Below are positions 8,697 to 18,385 of a stretch of DNA of 64,000 nt, piece by piece. Source of the DNA: Terrimonas pollutisoli (GTDB taxonomy: Bacteria > Bacteroidota > Bacteroidia > Chitinophagales > Chitinophagaceae). Under the pieces are notes generated by a model that did no database searches, was not told where the DNA came from, and saw only the letters and a program-made list of their open reading frames with translations. The position numbers and the translations under genes were made by a program. The stretch is from the NCBI RefSeq assembly GCF_029360765.1, contig NZ_JARKNA010000002.1, positions 369,334 to 433,333 of the forward strand, written 5' to 3'. Positions within the stretch are counted from its first letter, which is position 1. Each line of letters starts with the position of its first letter.

Positions 8697-11600
8697 CAGC
8701 CACCTCCCGATCCCGGCGAAATGCCGGGACCATCAAAGGCACAGCCTTTGCTATGCAATAAAACTGATATTTTTTTTACGCCTTATTAATAATGAAGTTC
8801 TGCGCTTTAATGATACCCGTCAGAAAGATAGGGCTGTGCCTGGTAAATCCCCTTTAGGGGGTAGGGGGCTTCTGCTCTGTGCCTTCGTGTCTTTGTGGTT
8901 CAACTCCCTGTCACAGCGCCAGGATATTTTATTAAACAGTAGTTGGTATAGCATTGCTACATCGGGTGACAAATTGCTTCCGGCCAATTCATATCAATCA
9001 TCAATCAATAGCAGTTGGGAAAAAGTAAATATTCCGCACAACTGGGACCAGTATGATGGATACAGGCGTTTATTGCACGGCAACCGTCATGGTGATTCGT
9101 GGTACCGCAAAACATTTTCTATTACACAAAAGAAAACAAGCAAACGTTTCTTTTTGTTTTTTGAAGGAGTAGGTTCTTATGCGACAGTTTACCTCAACAA
9201 GTGCAAGGTCGGTGAACATGCCGGTGGCAGAACCACGTTTACCATTGATGTTACCGATGTGGTTAAAACTGATGGCACCGACAATGAAGTTGCGGTAAGA
9301 GCCTATCATCCGTCGAACATCAAAGACCTGCCATGGGTTTGTGGTGGTTGTAGTGAAGAGAGGGGGTTTTCCGAAGGCTCTCAACCAATGGGCATCTTTC
9401 GTCCTGTTCATCTGGTCGTTACCGGTGATATTCGCATCGAACCTTTTGGGGTGCATGCATGGGCCGATATCAATAGTGACAAGGCAACATTGTTCATCAA
9501 TACAACCGTTAAAAATTACTCATCAAAAAAAAGAAATATTCGTTTAGTTCATCAGCTTGTTAACAGGGATGGAAAAATAGTCGCAGAAACAAGTTCAGGA
9601 AAAGAATTTTTACCCGGCGATAGCATCACTATTTCTCAAAATCCTCAGCTTATTATTTCCGGGTTTTATTCCTGGTCAGTTGAAGATCCATATCTCTACA
9701 AAATTGTTTCGGTAATTAAGGAAAACAATATCGTTATTGATAAGCAGGAAACGGATTTCGGTTTTCGCACCATTAACTGGCGCACATCAACCAATCAATT
9801 TTACCTGAATGATAAGCCTGTTTTTATTAATGGTGTCGCGGAGTATGAGCATTTGCTTGGTCAATCACATGCTTTTAGCAATGAACAGGTGATAGCACGA
9901 ATGAAATGGTTACAGGCTGCTGGCTTCAATGCTTTTCGTGACGGGCATCAGCCACATAATTTATTGTATGGAAAGCTCTGCAATCAACTGGGCATTCTTT
10001 GGTGGACGCAACTTTCCGCCCATGTCTGGTATGATTCACCGGCATTCAGAAAGCAGTTCAAGGAGCTGCTAAAAGAATGGGTGATTGAAAGAAGAAATGA
10101 TCCGGCAGTTGTTTTGTGGGGCTTACAGAACGAGAGTAAGCTGCCTGAAGATTTTGCCAAAGAGTGTACGGAGCTGATCCGTTCGCTGGATCCTACTGCC
10201 TCATCACAGCGACTGGTTACTACCTGCAATGGTGGCAGCGGAATCGATTGGGATGTGCCCCAAAACTGGACCGGTACTTACGGAGGCGATCCAACAACTT
10301 ATGCGAGTGATTTGAAGAAGCAAGTTTTAGTAGGCGAATATGGCGCCTGGCGAACGCTGGATTTACACAGCGAAGGAGGGTTTATACAAAACGGGATTTA
10401 CAGTGAGGACCGGATGACGCAACTGATGGAACAGAAGATCCGGCTGGCAGAATCAGTGAAAGATAGTGTAGCGGGTCATTTTTTCTGGTTGCTCACTTCA
10501 CATGACAATCCCGGTCGTGTGCAGGGTGGCGAAGGCTTGCGGGAGTTGGATAGAATTGGCCCTGTTAACTACAAAGGCTTATTGACGCCCTGGGAAGAAC
10601 CGACCGACGCCTTTTACATGTATCGCAGCAATTACGCATCGAAGGAAAAAGAGCCCATGCTGTACATTGTTTCCCACACCTGGCCCAATCGCTGGATGCA
10701 GGGTGGGATCAAAGACAGTTTTTATGTTTATTCCAACTGCGATGAGGTGGAGTTGTTCAATGATATCGATAACTTGTCATTAGGCAAACGGAAAAGAAAT
10801 GGCGTCGGCACGCATTTTCAATGGGATCAGGTTGGAATAAAATATAACCTGTTATATGCGGTTGGTTATGTCAATGGAAAAATTGTAGCAAAAGATACTA
10901 TCGTATTAAATCATTTGCCACAATCACCCAACTTTAATCAACTTTTTATCGAATCAAAACCGCTGACAAAACCCCAGGCAGGTTATAATTATATCTACCG
11001 TATCAACTGTGGTGGGCCGGATTATCAAGACATGAATGGAAATCACTGGAGAGCAGATAAAGGTTTTGCTGAATCATGGACAAAAGATTTTCCCGGCATG
11101 CCCGCTGAGTTTGCCAGCCAGCGAAGAACTTTTTCTCCTGTCAAAGGTTCAAAGGATTGGAAGTTGTTTCAAACATTCCGGTATGGCCGCGACAAACTCC
11201 GGTATGAATTTCCGCTTTCGGATGGCGAATACCTGGTAGAACTTTATTTTATAGAACCATGGTGGGGAATTGGCGGTGGTGCAAAGGCAAAAGGCTTGCG
11301 CATTTTTGATGTGGCTATTAACGGAAAAACGGTTTTAGATGATTTGGACATCTGGAACGAAGCAGGAACAAACCGGGCTTTAAAGAAAGTTGTGATGGCA
11401 AAAATAACGGGTGGCAAAATGATTGTATCGTTCCCGGAAGTTAAAGCCGGGCAGGCGCTGATTTCTGCTATTGCCATCGCTTCACTCAACCGGCAAATCA
11501 AAGCTCCGCAACCTTCTTCACTGGTTACTGATTTATCCTGCAACGGCTGTAGCTTGCAAAGCTGGATGGATATAGGCGATAAGCCATTTGCCGATGCGGA

Positions 11601-12300
11601 CATACAGTTTAACTCGCTTCCATCCAATCTTTACGGGGCAGATTGGCTCCGGTCTACAAAGCAGCCATCAGGAAAAAAGATTTCATTTACTATAAAGGAG
11701 GATGCGGATGTGTTTATCGCTTCCGGTAATGAAAAGCTAAAACCAATCGGTTTTGAAAACACATCGGCTCAAATCATTACCGATGAAAATGCCGGAAAGC
11801 ATTATACTGTTTTCCGGAAAAGATTTCAGAAAAATACAAGAGTTGAACTTGAGGATTCTTTACTGGTCATGCTATTGCCTGTCACTACTATGCAGCCCGC
11901 TTATGATCTGAAACCGGTAACGCAGTATAAAACTAATGTTGCCAGGTTGACTGACGGTGTTAAAAAAGAACAATTTGCAGGAAGAGAGTGTGCCGTTGTT
12001 AAAATAAATAACCAGGTGCTGGTAGAATGGCCGATTCAAACTGGTGTGGCCGATATTTATTCAATCACCCTAAAATATTTTTATGGATCTAAAACGCCAG
12101 TTGCTGGTAGGTTACAGTTGATTGGAGCAGGTAACACCATGATGCTGGATGAAGCAGTTCATTTTAGTTTTACAAATCCTGGTAAATGGAACCAGTTTAC
12201 CATCAATACAGGGAATATGATCAATGCGGGGAATTATATAGTGAGATTAGTAATAGACAGGGCCAATGGACTGGCCATCTCGGGCATAGATATTCAATAA
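8674..12300 (+). CDS. GH2 family glycoside hydrolase with malectin-like domain
   Basis: A secreted enzyme of up to 1208 residues. GH2 sugar-binding jelly roll: residues 110-260 (WYRKTFSITQ, FRPVHLVVTGDI). Ig-like domain: 260-370. TIM barrel: 370-680, with general acid in GLQNES (E487) and probable nucleophile in LVGEYGAW (E555). A malectin-type carbohydrate-binding domain follows at about 760-930 (YRINCGGPDYQD). The reading frame is open from the ATG at 8674, which overlaps GH95 by 23 bases, but its first 67 codons run through palindromic repeats. A GTG at 8836 would give a compact 27-residue signal peptide, VPGKSPLGGRGLLLCAFVSL then WFNSLSQ, entirely or largely repeat-encoded. The exact substrate is not evident. 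Confidence 0.85.
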   Translation: MVNLKNYSSHLPIPAKCRDHQRHSLCYAIKLIFFLRLINNEVLRFNDTRQKDRAVPGKSPLGGRGLLLCAFVSLWFNSLSQRQDILLNSSWYSIATSGDKLLPANSYQSSINSSWEKVNIPHNWDQYDGYRRLLHGNRHGDSWYRKTFSITQKKTSKRFFLFFEGVGSYATVYLNKCKVGEHAGGRTTFTIDVTDVVKTDGTDNEVAVRAYHPSNIKDLPWVCGGCSEERGFSEGSQPMGIFRPVHLVVTGDIRIEPFGVHAWADINSDKATLFINTTVKNYSSKKRNIRLVHQLVNRDGKIVAETSSGKEFLPGDSITISQNPQLIISGFYSWSVEDPYLYKIVSVIKENNIVIDKQETDFGFRTINWRTSTNQFYLNDKPVFINGVAEYEHLLGQSHAFSNEQVIARMKWLQAAGFNAFRDGHQPHNLLYGKLCNQLGILWWTQLSAHVWYDSPAFRKQFKELLKEWVIERRNDPAVVLWGLQNESKLPEDFAKECTELIRSLDPTASSQRLVTTCNGGSGIDWDVPQNWTGTYGGDPTTYASDLKKQVLVGEYGAWRTLDLHSEGGFIQNGIYSEDRMTQLMEQKIRLAESVKDSVAGHFFWLLTSHDNPGRVQGGEGLRELDRIGPVNYKGLLTPWEEPTDAFYMYRSNYASKEKEPMLYIVSHTWPNRWMQGGIKDSFYVYSNCDEVELFNDIDNLSLGKRKRNGVGTHFQWDQVGIKYNLLYAVGYVNGKIVAKDTIVLNHLPQSPNFNQLFIESKPLTKPQAGYNYIYRINCGGPDYQDMNGNHWRADKGFAESWTKDFPGMPAEFASQRRTFSPVKGSKDWKLFQTFRYGRDKLRYEFPLSDGEYLVELYFIEPWWGIGGGAKAKGLRIFDVAINGKTVLDDLDIWNEAGTNRALKKVVMAKITGGKMIVSFPEVKAGQALISAIAIASLNRQIKAPQPSSLVTDLSCNGCSLQSWMDIGDKPFADADIQFNSLPSNLYGADWLRSTKQPSGKKISFTIKEDADVFIASGNEKLKPIGFENTSAQIITDENAGKHYTVFRKRFQKNTRVELEDSLLVMLLPVTTMQPAYDLKPVTQYKTNVARLTDGVKKEQFAGRECAVVKINNQVLVEWPIQTGVADIYSITLKYFYGSKTPVAGRLQLIGAGNTMMLDEAVHFSFTNPGKWNQFTINTGNMINAGNYIVRLVIDRANGLAISGIDIQ
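8711..8750 (+). repeat. Two adjacent small hairpins at the GH95/GH2 junction
   Basis: TCCCGGC (8711-8717) pairs with GCCGGGA (8723-8729), and CAAAGGC (8734-8740) pairs with GCCTTTG (8744-8750). Each has a perfect 7-base stem. They lie just past the GH95 stop, inside the long-form frame of the GH2 gene, and could act as processing or stabilising structures in the mRNA. Confidence 0.7.
8848..8902 (+). repeat. Composite repeat: TCCCCTTTAGGGG element plus CTTTGTG-family arm
   Basis: 8848-8868 is a TCCCCTTTAGGGGGT-type palindrome, nearly the same as the copy inside the GH78 gene at 38328-38352. 8875-8902 is one arm of the CTTTGTG family. In the GH2 frame the first encodes SPLGGRG and the second LCAFVSLWF, together forming the n- and h-regions of the probable signal peptide. 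Confidence 0.8.
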
Positions 12301-12321
12301 CGACAACCTTAATACACAGCA

Positions 12322-15057
12322 ATGCAACGATTTCTTTACAGTGTAATAGTTTTATTGGTTACGTTGAAGGGATTTTCCCAACAACTTACTGTGACCAATC
12401 TTCGTTGCGAATACAGAAAGGATCCATCCGGTGTCGATAATTTGAATCCGCACTTTAGCTGGGAATTGCAAAGTAATGAACGGAATGTTTTACAAACCGG
12501 GTACCAGGTGCTGGTGGCTGATGATTCATTACTATTGATAAAAAATATTGGCAATGTATGGGATTCGAAAAAAATAATTAGTAGGAGTTCTATACAGGTT
12601 GAATACAAAGGCAAAGCATTGCAGCCGGCAAAAAAATATTTTTGGAAAGTGATGGTTTGGGATAATAAAAAGCAAGTGTCGGGCTGGAGCAATATGGCGA
12701 CCTGGCAAATGGGGCTACTCAAAAAGTCTGATTGGAATAATGCCAAATGGATAGCTTACGAAGAAATCAATGACTCGGCCATTATTGTTCCACTTGTACA
12801 TGGCAATGGTAAGAAAGTATGGGGTGCAAGAAGAAATGCGTTGCCTATATTTAGAAAGGAATTTTCAATTTATAAAAAAATAAAGTCAGCCACAGCATTT
12901 GTTTGCGGTCTTGGGCATTTTGAAATGTATATAAACGGCAAGAAGATCGGCGATCATTTTCTTGATCCTGGCTGGACCAACTATTCGAAACATGCGCAGT
13001 ATGTAAGTTTTGATATAACCGGCGAAATGCAGCAGGGAAGCAATGCCATTGTTATAATGCTTGGTAATGGATTTTATTATATACCTGGTCAGCGTTATCG
13101 GAAAATGACAGGCGCCTATGGATTGCCCAAAATGATTATACGCACAATCATTGAATATACGGACGGTAGCAGCAGCGATATCGTTAGTGATGAAAATTGG
13201 AAAGCCTCATCATCACCCATTATTTTTTCAAGCATATTTGGTGGGGAAGATTACGATGCTTCGCTGGAGCAGGCTGGCTGGAACGGGACGGGCTTTGATG
13301 ATAGTCATTGGAAAAAAGTCGTTGTTACTACCGGGCCATTAACATTGGATGGTGCATCGGCAGAGCCGCTAAAAATAATGCAGCGATTTACTCCTGTCAG
13401 TAAAACACAATTGGACGCTAATACATGGATGTATGACCTGGCACAAAATTTTTCGGGCATTCCCTCCATTACCGTGAAAGGAAATAAAAGTGATACAGTA
13501 AAGATCACACCCTCAGAACTGATCAATAAGGATGGCACAGCGAATCAGAAAGCAACTGGTTCTCCCAGTTATTATACATATATATTGAAAGGTGAGGGTG
13601 ACGAAAGCTGGCAACCGCGGTTCAGCTATTATGGATTTCGCTATTTACAGGTGCAGGTAATTGCAACCGATACTACCAAATCATTGCCGGTTGTAAAAAA
13701 TATAGAAGGCTTGCATATTCGCAATGCAGCCGGCACAGTTGGGGCGTTCAATTGTTCCAACGAGTTGTTCAACAAAACAAACACACTGATCAACTGGGCG
13801 ATAAAAAGTAATATGATGAGTGTGTTTACAGATTGCCCTCATCGTGAAAAATTGGGTTGGCTGGAGCAAACACATTTGATGGGGGCTTCAGTTCAATACA
13901 ACTATGATATTGCCGGTATGTGCAGAAAAGTGATCAGGGACATGATGAATGCACAGTATCCTGATGGCAAAATACCTGAGATAGCACCTGAGTTTACGAA
14001 GTTTACGCCGCCGTTTGATGAATCCCCAGAATGGGGAAGTGCCGCTATCATTTTGCCATGGTATAATTATCAATGGTATGGCGACAAGCAAACCCTGGCA
14101 GAAGCCTACGGGATGATGAAAGGATATTTAATGTATTTAAAGAGTAAGACAAAGAATAATATTCTATCGCACGGCCTTGGCGACTGGTTTGATATTGGGC
14201 CTAATAAATCGGGTTTTGCGCAGATGACAAAAATGGGCATCACTTCCACCGCCACATTTTATTATGATCTCACCATCATGACTAAAGTGGCCAAACTGCT
14301 CAATAAGCCAGCCGATGCAAAAGTGTATCAGCAACTGGCATCGCAGGTAAAGCGTTCCTTCAATGCAAATTTTTTTGATCAGCAAAAAATGCAATATGAC
14401 TCGGCCAGTCAAACTGCCAATGCTATGGCGTTATATATGAACCTGGTGGAGCCGAAGCACAGGCAGGCTGTAGTCAATGCATTAATAAACGATATTCGCA
14501 ACCGCAACAATGCGTTGACAGCAGGAGATATTGGTTATCGGTATGTATTAAGGGCTTTGGAAGAAGCGGGTCGAAGTGATGTAATATTTGATATGAACAG
14601 CCGTGATGATGTGCCCGGGTATGGTTTCCAATTAAAACATGGCGCCACGGCGCTAACGGAGAGCTGGCAGGCTTATGAATCAGTTTCCAATAATCATTTT
14701 ATGCTGGGGCATTTGATGGAATGGTTTTATGCAGGGCTAGCCGGGATAAAGCAAACAAAAAATTCAGTGGCCTATAAAGAAATACTCATCAGGCCGGAAC
14801 CGGTAGGAAACGTGACGAATGCCAAAGCAAGTTATCATTCTCCCTACGGTTCCATAAGGGTTAGGTGGGAAAGAAAAGAAAACGAATTTGATCTGCACGC
14901 CGAGATACCTGTCAACACTACTGCTATCATTCACCTTCCTGCCAGTAAAACATCCATTGTAAGCAGGGATGGGAAAAAAATAAGGAATAGCTATGAGAAT
15001 GGAAGAGCAATTGTGAAATGTGGTTCAGGAAAATATAATTTTACAGTTAATGATTAA
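12322..15057 (+). CDS. GH78 family alpha-L-rhamnosidase
   Basis: A secreted 911-residue enzyme with signal peptide MQRFLYSVIVLLVTLKGFSQ. Bac_rhamnosid_N region at about residues 20-130 (VTNLRCEYRKDPSGVDNLNP, HFSWELQS), jelly-roll domain at 160-350 (GLGHFEMYINGKKIGD, LDPGWTNYSKHAQY), then the (alpha/alpha)6 catalytic domain from about 470 with DCPHREKLGWLEQTHLMG and FDESPEWGSA, and a C-terminal beta-sandwich. GH78 enzymes invert and release terminal alpha-L-rhamnose. The DCPHREKLGW variant differs from the DCPQRNERQPW form of the second GH78 here (37083), so the two probably hydrolyse different linkages. It lies 21 bases after GH2. Confidence 0.92.
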   Translation: MQRFLYSVIVLLVTLKGFSQQLTVTNLRCEYRKDPSGVDNLNPHFSWELQSNERNVLQTGYQVLVADDSLLLIKNIGNVWDSKKIISRSSIQVEYKGKALQPAKKYFWKVMVWDNKKQVSGWSNMATWQMGLLKKSDWNNAKWIAYEEINDSAIIVPLVHGNGKKVWGARRNALPIFRKEFSIYKKIKSATAFVCGLGHFEMYINGKKIGDHFLDPGWTNYSKHAQYVSFDITGEMQQGSNAIVIMLGNGFYYIPGQRYRKMTGAYGLPKMIIRTIIEYTDGSSSDIVSDENWKASSSPIIFSSIFGGEDYDASLEQAGWNGTGFDDSHWKKVVVTTGPLTLDGASAEPLKIMQRFTPVSKTQLDANTWMYDLAQNFSGIPSITVKGNKSDTVKITPSELINKDGTANQKATGSPSYYTYILKGEGDESWQPRFSYYGFRYLQVQVIATDTTKSLPVVKNIEGLHIRNAAGTVGAFNCSNELFNKTNTLINWAIKSNMMSVFTDCPHREKLGWLEQTHLMGASVQYNYDIAGMCRKVIRDMMNAQYPDGKIPEIAPEFTKFTPPFDESPEWGSAAIILPWYNYQWYGDKQTLAEAYGMMKGYLMYLKSKTKNNILSHGLGDWFDIGPNKSGFAQMTKMGITSTATFYYDLTIMTKVAKLLNKPADAKVYQQLASQVKRSFNANFFDQQKMQYDSASQTANAMALYMNLVEPKHRQAVVNALINDIRNRNNALTAGDIGYRYVLRALEEAGRSDVIFDMNSRDDVPGYGFQLKHGATALTESWQAYESVSNNHFMLGHLMEWFYAGLAGIKQTKNSVAYKEILIRPEPVGNVTNAKASYHSPYGSIRVRWERKENEFDLHAEIPVNTTAIIHLPASKTSIVSRDGKKIRNSYENGRAIVKCGSGKYNFTVND

Positions 15058-15060
15058 GAA

Positions 15061-16074
15061 ATGAAAGTATTAATATGTGAACAACCTGGCTCGTTTAAGT
15101 ACGCAATAAATGAACAGCCTGCATTAAAAAAAGGAAACGCTATTCTCCGGATAAAAAGGATTGGTATTTGCGGCACAGACCTTCATGCATTCGAAGGAAC
15201 ACAACCCTATTTTGCATATCCCCGTATCCTCGGGCACGAATTGGCTGCAGAGGTTGTGGAGATAGAAGATAATAGCCAATACAAGGTGGGAGACAGTGTG
15301 ACCTTCATCCCTTACTTCAATTGTGGCGAATGTATTGCCTGTCGAAATGGGTTGACCAACTGCTGTGTCAACATGAAAGTTTTTGGTGTACACATCGATG
15401 GTGGCATGTCCGAATATATTTCGGTACCAGTTCAATCTCTGATCGACGGAAATGATTTGAGTTTTGATGAATTGGCATTGGTGGAGCCGTTGGCGATTGG
15501 CGCACATAGCATCCGCAGGGCAGGAGTGAGGCCGGGTGAATATGTGCTGGTGATTGGTGCAGGGCCCATTGGATTGGGTGTGATGGAATTTGCAAGAATA
15601 GCTGGTGCAAAAGTGATTGCGATGGATGTAAATGAAAAACGTCTTGCTTTCTGCAACGAAAAATTAAAAGTAGCGCATACAATAAATCCGCTTACGGCCG
15701 ATAGCTTAAAAGAATTACAACTCATTACAAATAATGATATGCCAACGGTGGTGATCGACGCCACGGGCAATTTAAAAGCGATCAATTCAGCTTTTCAATA
15801 CATAGCCCATGGAGCAAGATATGTGCTCGTAGGGTTACAGAAAGAAGAAATCAGTTTTAGCCACCCGGAATTTCACAAACGGGAAGCTACGCTGATGAGC
15901 AGCCGGAATGCAACAAGAGAAGATTTTGACCATGTACTTAATTGCATGAGGCAAAAATGGGTTGACCCCGCCACTTATATTACTCACCGTGTGCATTTCG
16001 ATGAAGTAAAAGCCCATTTTGAAAGCTGGCTTGTTCCGTCCAACGGAGTGATAAAGGCGATGGTAGAATTATAA
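15061..16074 (+). CDS. Zinc-dependent medium-chain dehydrogenase, sugar/polyol type
   Basis: A cytoplasmic 337-residue MDR-family dehydrogenase. The catalytic zinc ligands lie in GICGTD and ILGHELAAE, the structural zinc cysteines in CGECIACRNGLTNCC, and the NAD-binding glycines in IGAGPIGLG. This architecture is shared by L-threonine, sorbitol, galactitol and L-fucose/L-galactonate-type dehydrogenases. It starts 3 bases after the GH78 stop, so it is surely co-transcribed with it. The likely role is oxidation of a pectin-derived deoxy-sugar, its lactone or acid in the same pathway as the amidohydrolase. The specific substrate is inference. Confidence 0.85.
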   Translation: MKVLICEQPGSFKYAINEQPALKKGNAILRIKRIGICGTDLHAFEGTQPYFAYPRILGHELAAEVVEIEDNSQYKVGDSVTFIPYFNCGECIACRNGLTNCCVNMKVFGVHIDGGMSEYISVPVQSLIDGNDLSFDELALVEPLAIGAHSIRRAGVRPGEYVLVIGAGPIGLGVMEFARIAGAKVIAMDVNEKRLAFCNEKLKVAHTINPLTADSLKELQLITNNDMPTVVIDATGNLKAINSAFQYIAHGARYVLVGLQKEEISFSHPEFHKREATLMSSRNATREDFDHVLNCMRQKWVDPATYITHRVHFDEVKAHFESWLVPSNGVIKAMVEL

Positions 16075-16107
16075 TTTTTTTCCCTCAAAAATTGAAATGC
16101 AATAAAT

Positions 16108-17094
16108 ATGGAATACAGAACATTGGGCAAAACAGGCTTTTCCGTTTCTGCCATTAGCCTCGGCACCTGGCAGGTAGGCGGTAAATGGGGTAGTGAGTTT
16201 GATAGTAAGAATGCGGATGAAATTCTGAATGCAGCCGTTGACAATGGCGTCAATTTCATTGACACAGCAGATGTATATAGTGATGGAGAAAGTGAAAAAG
16301 CAGTTGGCAAATTTCTCAGAACAAGAAAAGAAAAAATATATGTGGCAACCAAATGTGGCCGACAGATACATCCACATATCAATGAAGGTTATCAGCCAAA
16401 CATTTTGAAAAAATATGTGGAAGATAGTTTGCGGAGGCTTCAGGTAGAAACAATCGATTTGATACAACTGCACTGTCCGCCAACTCGGGTGTATTATCGC
16501 CCCGAGATATTTGACCTGTTTAACACATTGAAAAAGGAAGGTAAAATTCAACATCTCGGCGTAAGCGTAGAAAAGGTAGAAGAAGCTCTCAAGGCTATTG
16601 AGTTTGATAACGTCACTACCGTGCAGATTATCTTTAATATGTTTCGCCAGCGGCCGGCAGCATTATTTTTCCAGGAAGCTAAAAAGAAAAATGTAGGCAT
16701 CATTGTGAGGGTTCCGTTGGCAAGTGGGTTGCTGAGTGGCAAGTTTACTGCGCAAACAGAATTTCAAACTGGTGATCACCGGCACTTCAATCGCCAGGGC
16801 GAAGCATTTGATAAGGGTGAAACTTTTTCCGGTATTGACTATAACAAAGGCCTGGAAGCGGTGGAGGAGTTAAAGAAAATATTTTCTGCCAATGCCAACC
16901 TGGCCGCTATTGCTTTGAAATGGATCATGCAGTTCGAAGAAGTAAGTACGATAATTCCGGGTGCATCAAAACCCGCACAAGTGTTAAGCAACCTCAATGC
17001 GCTGCAGGAAAAAGCTTTAACAAATGAACAAATGCAGCAGGTGCAGGCTGTTTATGAAAAATATATAAAGCCATCGGTCCATCATTGGTGGTAA
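16108..17094 (+). CDS. Aldo/keto reductase, possible L-fucose/L-rhamnose 1-dehydrogenase
   Basis: A cytoplasmic 328-residue AKR TIM barrel. The catalytic tetrad is visible: D in FIDTADVY, Y in DVYSDG, K in VATKCGR and H in IDLIQLHCPP. The C-terminal nucleotide-binding loop IIPGASKPAQV is typical. Related Bacteroidota and proteobacterial AKRs oxidise L-fucose, D-arabinose or L-galactose at C1, and the operon context (RhaT, lactonase, MDR dehydrogenase) favours that kind of role. A generic reductase function is also possible. Last gene of the first plus-strand unit; a GH2 remnant follows. Confidence 0.82.
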   Translation: MEYRTLGKTGFSVSAISLGTWQVGGKWGSEFDSKNADEILNAAVDNGVNFIDTADVYSDGESEKAVGKFLRTRKEKIYVATKCGRQIHPHINEGYQPNILKKYVEDSLRRLQVETIDLIQLHCPPTRVYYRPEIFDLFNTLKKEGKIQHLGVSVEKVEEALKAIEFDNVTTVQIIFNMFRQRPAALFFQEAKKKNVGIIVRVPLASGLLSGKFTAQTEFQTGDHRHFNRQGEAFDKGETFSGIDYNKGLEAVEELKKIFSANANLAAIALKWIMQFEEVSTIIPGASKPAQVLSNLNALQEKALTNEQMQQVQAVYEKYIKPSVHHWW

Positions 17095-17118
17095 TCAATC
17101 CTGCTCTTATAAAAATCT

Positions 17119-17365
17119 ATGTGTAAGAAAATAGTTGTAGTCGTTGTAGTTTTTCTTTTTTGTCAAACAGTTTTTTCACAAGCCAGGTCAGAATTTATTT
17201 TAACAGGGACTGGCTGATACTATAGGACTAAAAATAAAAAGAAAAGCCTGGAAAGCTATGGCGCTCGCCATTGTTCAATCAACGGCAAAAAAGGGAAATA
17301 TTACATTAAAGGCTTCGAGCCCCGGATTAAAAGGCGATTTTTTATCTTTGAAAGCTGATAATTGA
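17119..17365 (+). pseudogene. Remnant of an internally deleted GH2 beta-galactosidase-type gene
   Basis: The 5' piece (17119-17217) encodes a complete signal peptide, MCKKIVVVVVVFLFCQTVFS then QARSEFILTGTG, and stops at TGA. A second piece in another frame (about 17207-17365) encodes WKAMALAIVQSTAKKGNITL and KASSPGLKGDFLSLKADN before TGA. That piece resembles the last strands of the C-terminal Ig-like domain of Bacteroidota GH2 enzymes. The two ends of one gene, with roughly 2-3 kb missing between and a frame change near 17205, are the simplest reading. 17366-17541 holds nothing I recognise. Confidence 0.65.
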
Positions 17366-17541
17366 AAGGAAAACTATGCAATCGTTCCCGGAAATGGCTG
17401 AATTGACGAATAGTAAAATCTTCCATCTTTATAGCGAAACCTTACATTGTTACCGGTAATACGCACATGTACCTTTAACCAGATGAATGATAAATTTCCC
17501 CTGCCGTTCATTCATCGCATCTAACGATAAAAACGCATTTG

Positions 17542-18345
17542 ATGAAAAGGTTTATGCTTGCCAGTAGTAACCCCGTAAAAAGAAATTTGCAGTTCGGCTT
17601 ATTTGCAATAGTGCCCGGCTTTGATCAACGGACGAATTCTCATTTATATAAAAAAATATTTTCAATTAAAGCAATGCTGTTTGTTCTGGCGATTGCTTGC
17701 CTTCAATTTTCAGTTGTTGCGCAAGATAGCAACGATCAACAGGCTACCTATAAAAAGGTAGTAACTGAAAGGGCTGCTAAAATTGTGAACACGCTGTCAT
17801 TGACAGACTCCCGCAAGCATGATAAAGTATTGTCATTGGTTGCTAATCAATACCTGGAATTAAACGCTATCCATGATAACAATAAGGCAGCAATAGATGT
17901 TATTAAAAAAAATACAGCTTCTAAAGAGAGCGCAGAGATTTTGATAAAAAAGCAAAAAGCTGAAAAATCGGAGAAACTCGTCAAACTTCATTCGGCTTTC
18001 ATTGCCAGGCTTAAAGACAATCTTTCTGACGAACAGGTTGAGAAAATAAAAGATGGGATGACTTACAGCATATTACCCATTACCTGGAAAGCCTACCAGG
18101 ATATGTTGCCCAATCTCACAGCAGAACAAAAGGAAAAAATGTATGGCTGGCTGGTAGAGGCAAGAGAGCTGGCCATGGATGAAGGTTCATCGGAAAAAAA
18201 ACATGGTGTTTTTGGAAAATATAAAGGCCGCATTAACAATTACCTTTCTGCGGCTGGTTACGATATGAAGAAAGAAGGTATAGAATGGCAGAAAAGGATC
18301 AAAGAACGGGAAGCTGCACAAAAAGAAGCCGGCAATCAAAAATAA
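17542..18345 (+). CDS. DUF3826 domain-containing exported protein
   Basis: A 267-residue protein of the DUF3826 family, seen in YKKVVTERAAKIVNTLSLTD and the charged helical body (residues 70-265), which predicts an extended alpha-helical periplasmic or surface protein. Such genes commonly sit beside SusC/SusD in pectin loci; their function is unknown. The hydrophobic segment MLFVLAIACLQFSVVAQ (from ATG 17674) is the signal peptide core. The upstream ATG at 17542 gives an unusually long n-region of about 44 residues, so the start is uncertain; a KKIFSIK stretch just before the core would make a normal n-region but has no ATG. First gene of the SusC/SusD unit. Confidence 0.75.
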   Translation: MKRFMLASSNPVKRNLQFGLFAIVPGFDQRTNSHLYKKIFSIKAMLFVLAIACLQFSVVAQDSNDQQATYKKVVTERAAKIVNTLSLTDSRKHDKVLSLVANQYLELNAIHDNNKAAIDVIKKNTASKESAEILIKKQKAEKSEKLVKLHSAFIARLKDNLSDEQVEKIKDGMTYSILPITWKAYQDMLPNLTAEQKEKMYGWLVEARELAMDEGSSEKKHGVFGKYKGRINNYLSAAGYDMKKEGIEWQKRIKEREAAQKEAGNQK

Positions 18346-18385
18346 AAATCAACTAACTGTTTCACTTTAAAATTAACACAGCCAT

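Noticed and set aside
12186..12440. Small plus-strand open frame spanning the GH2/GH78 junction
   Set aside because: It overlaps the ends of two well-supported genes in another frame and has no protein-like features.
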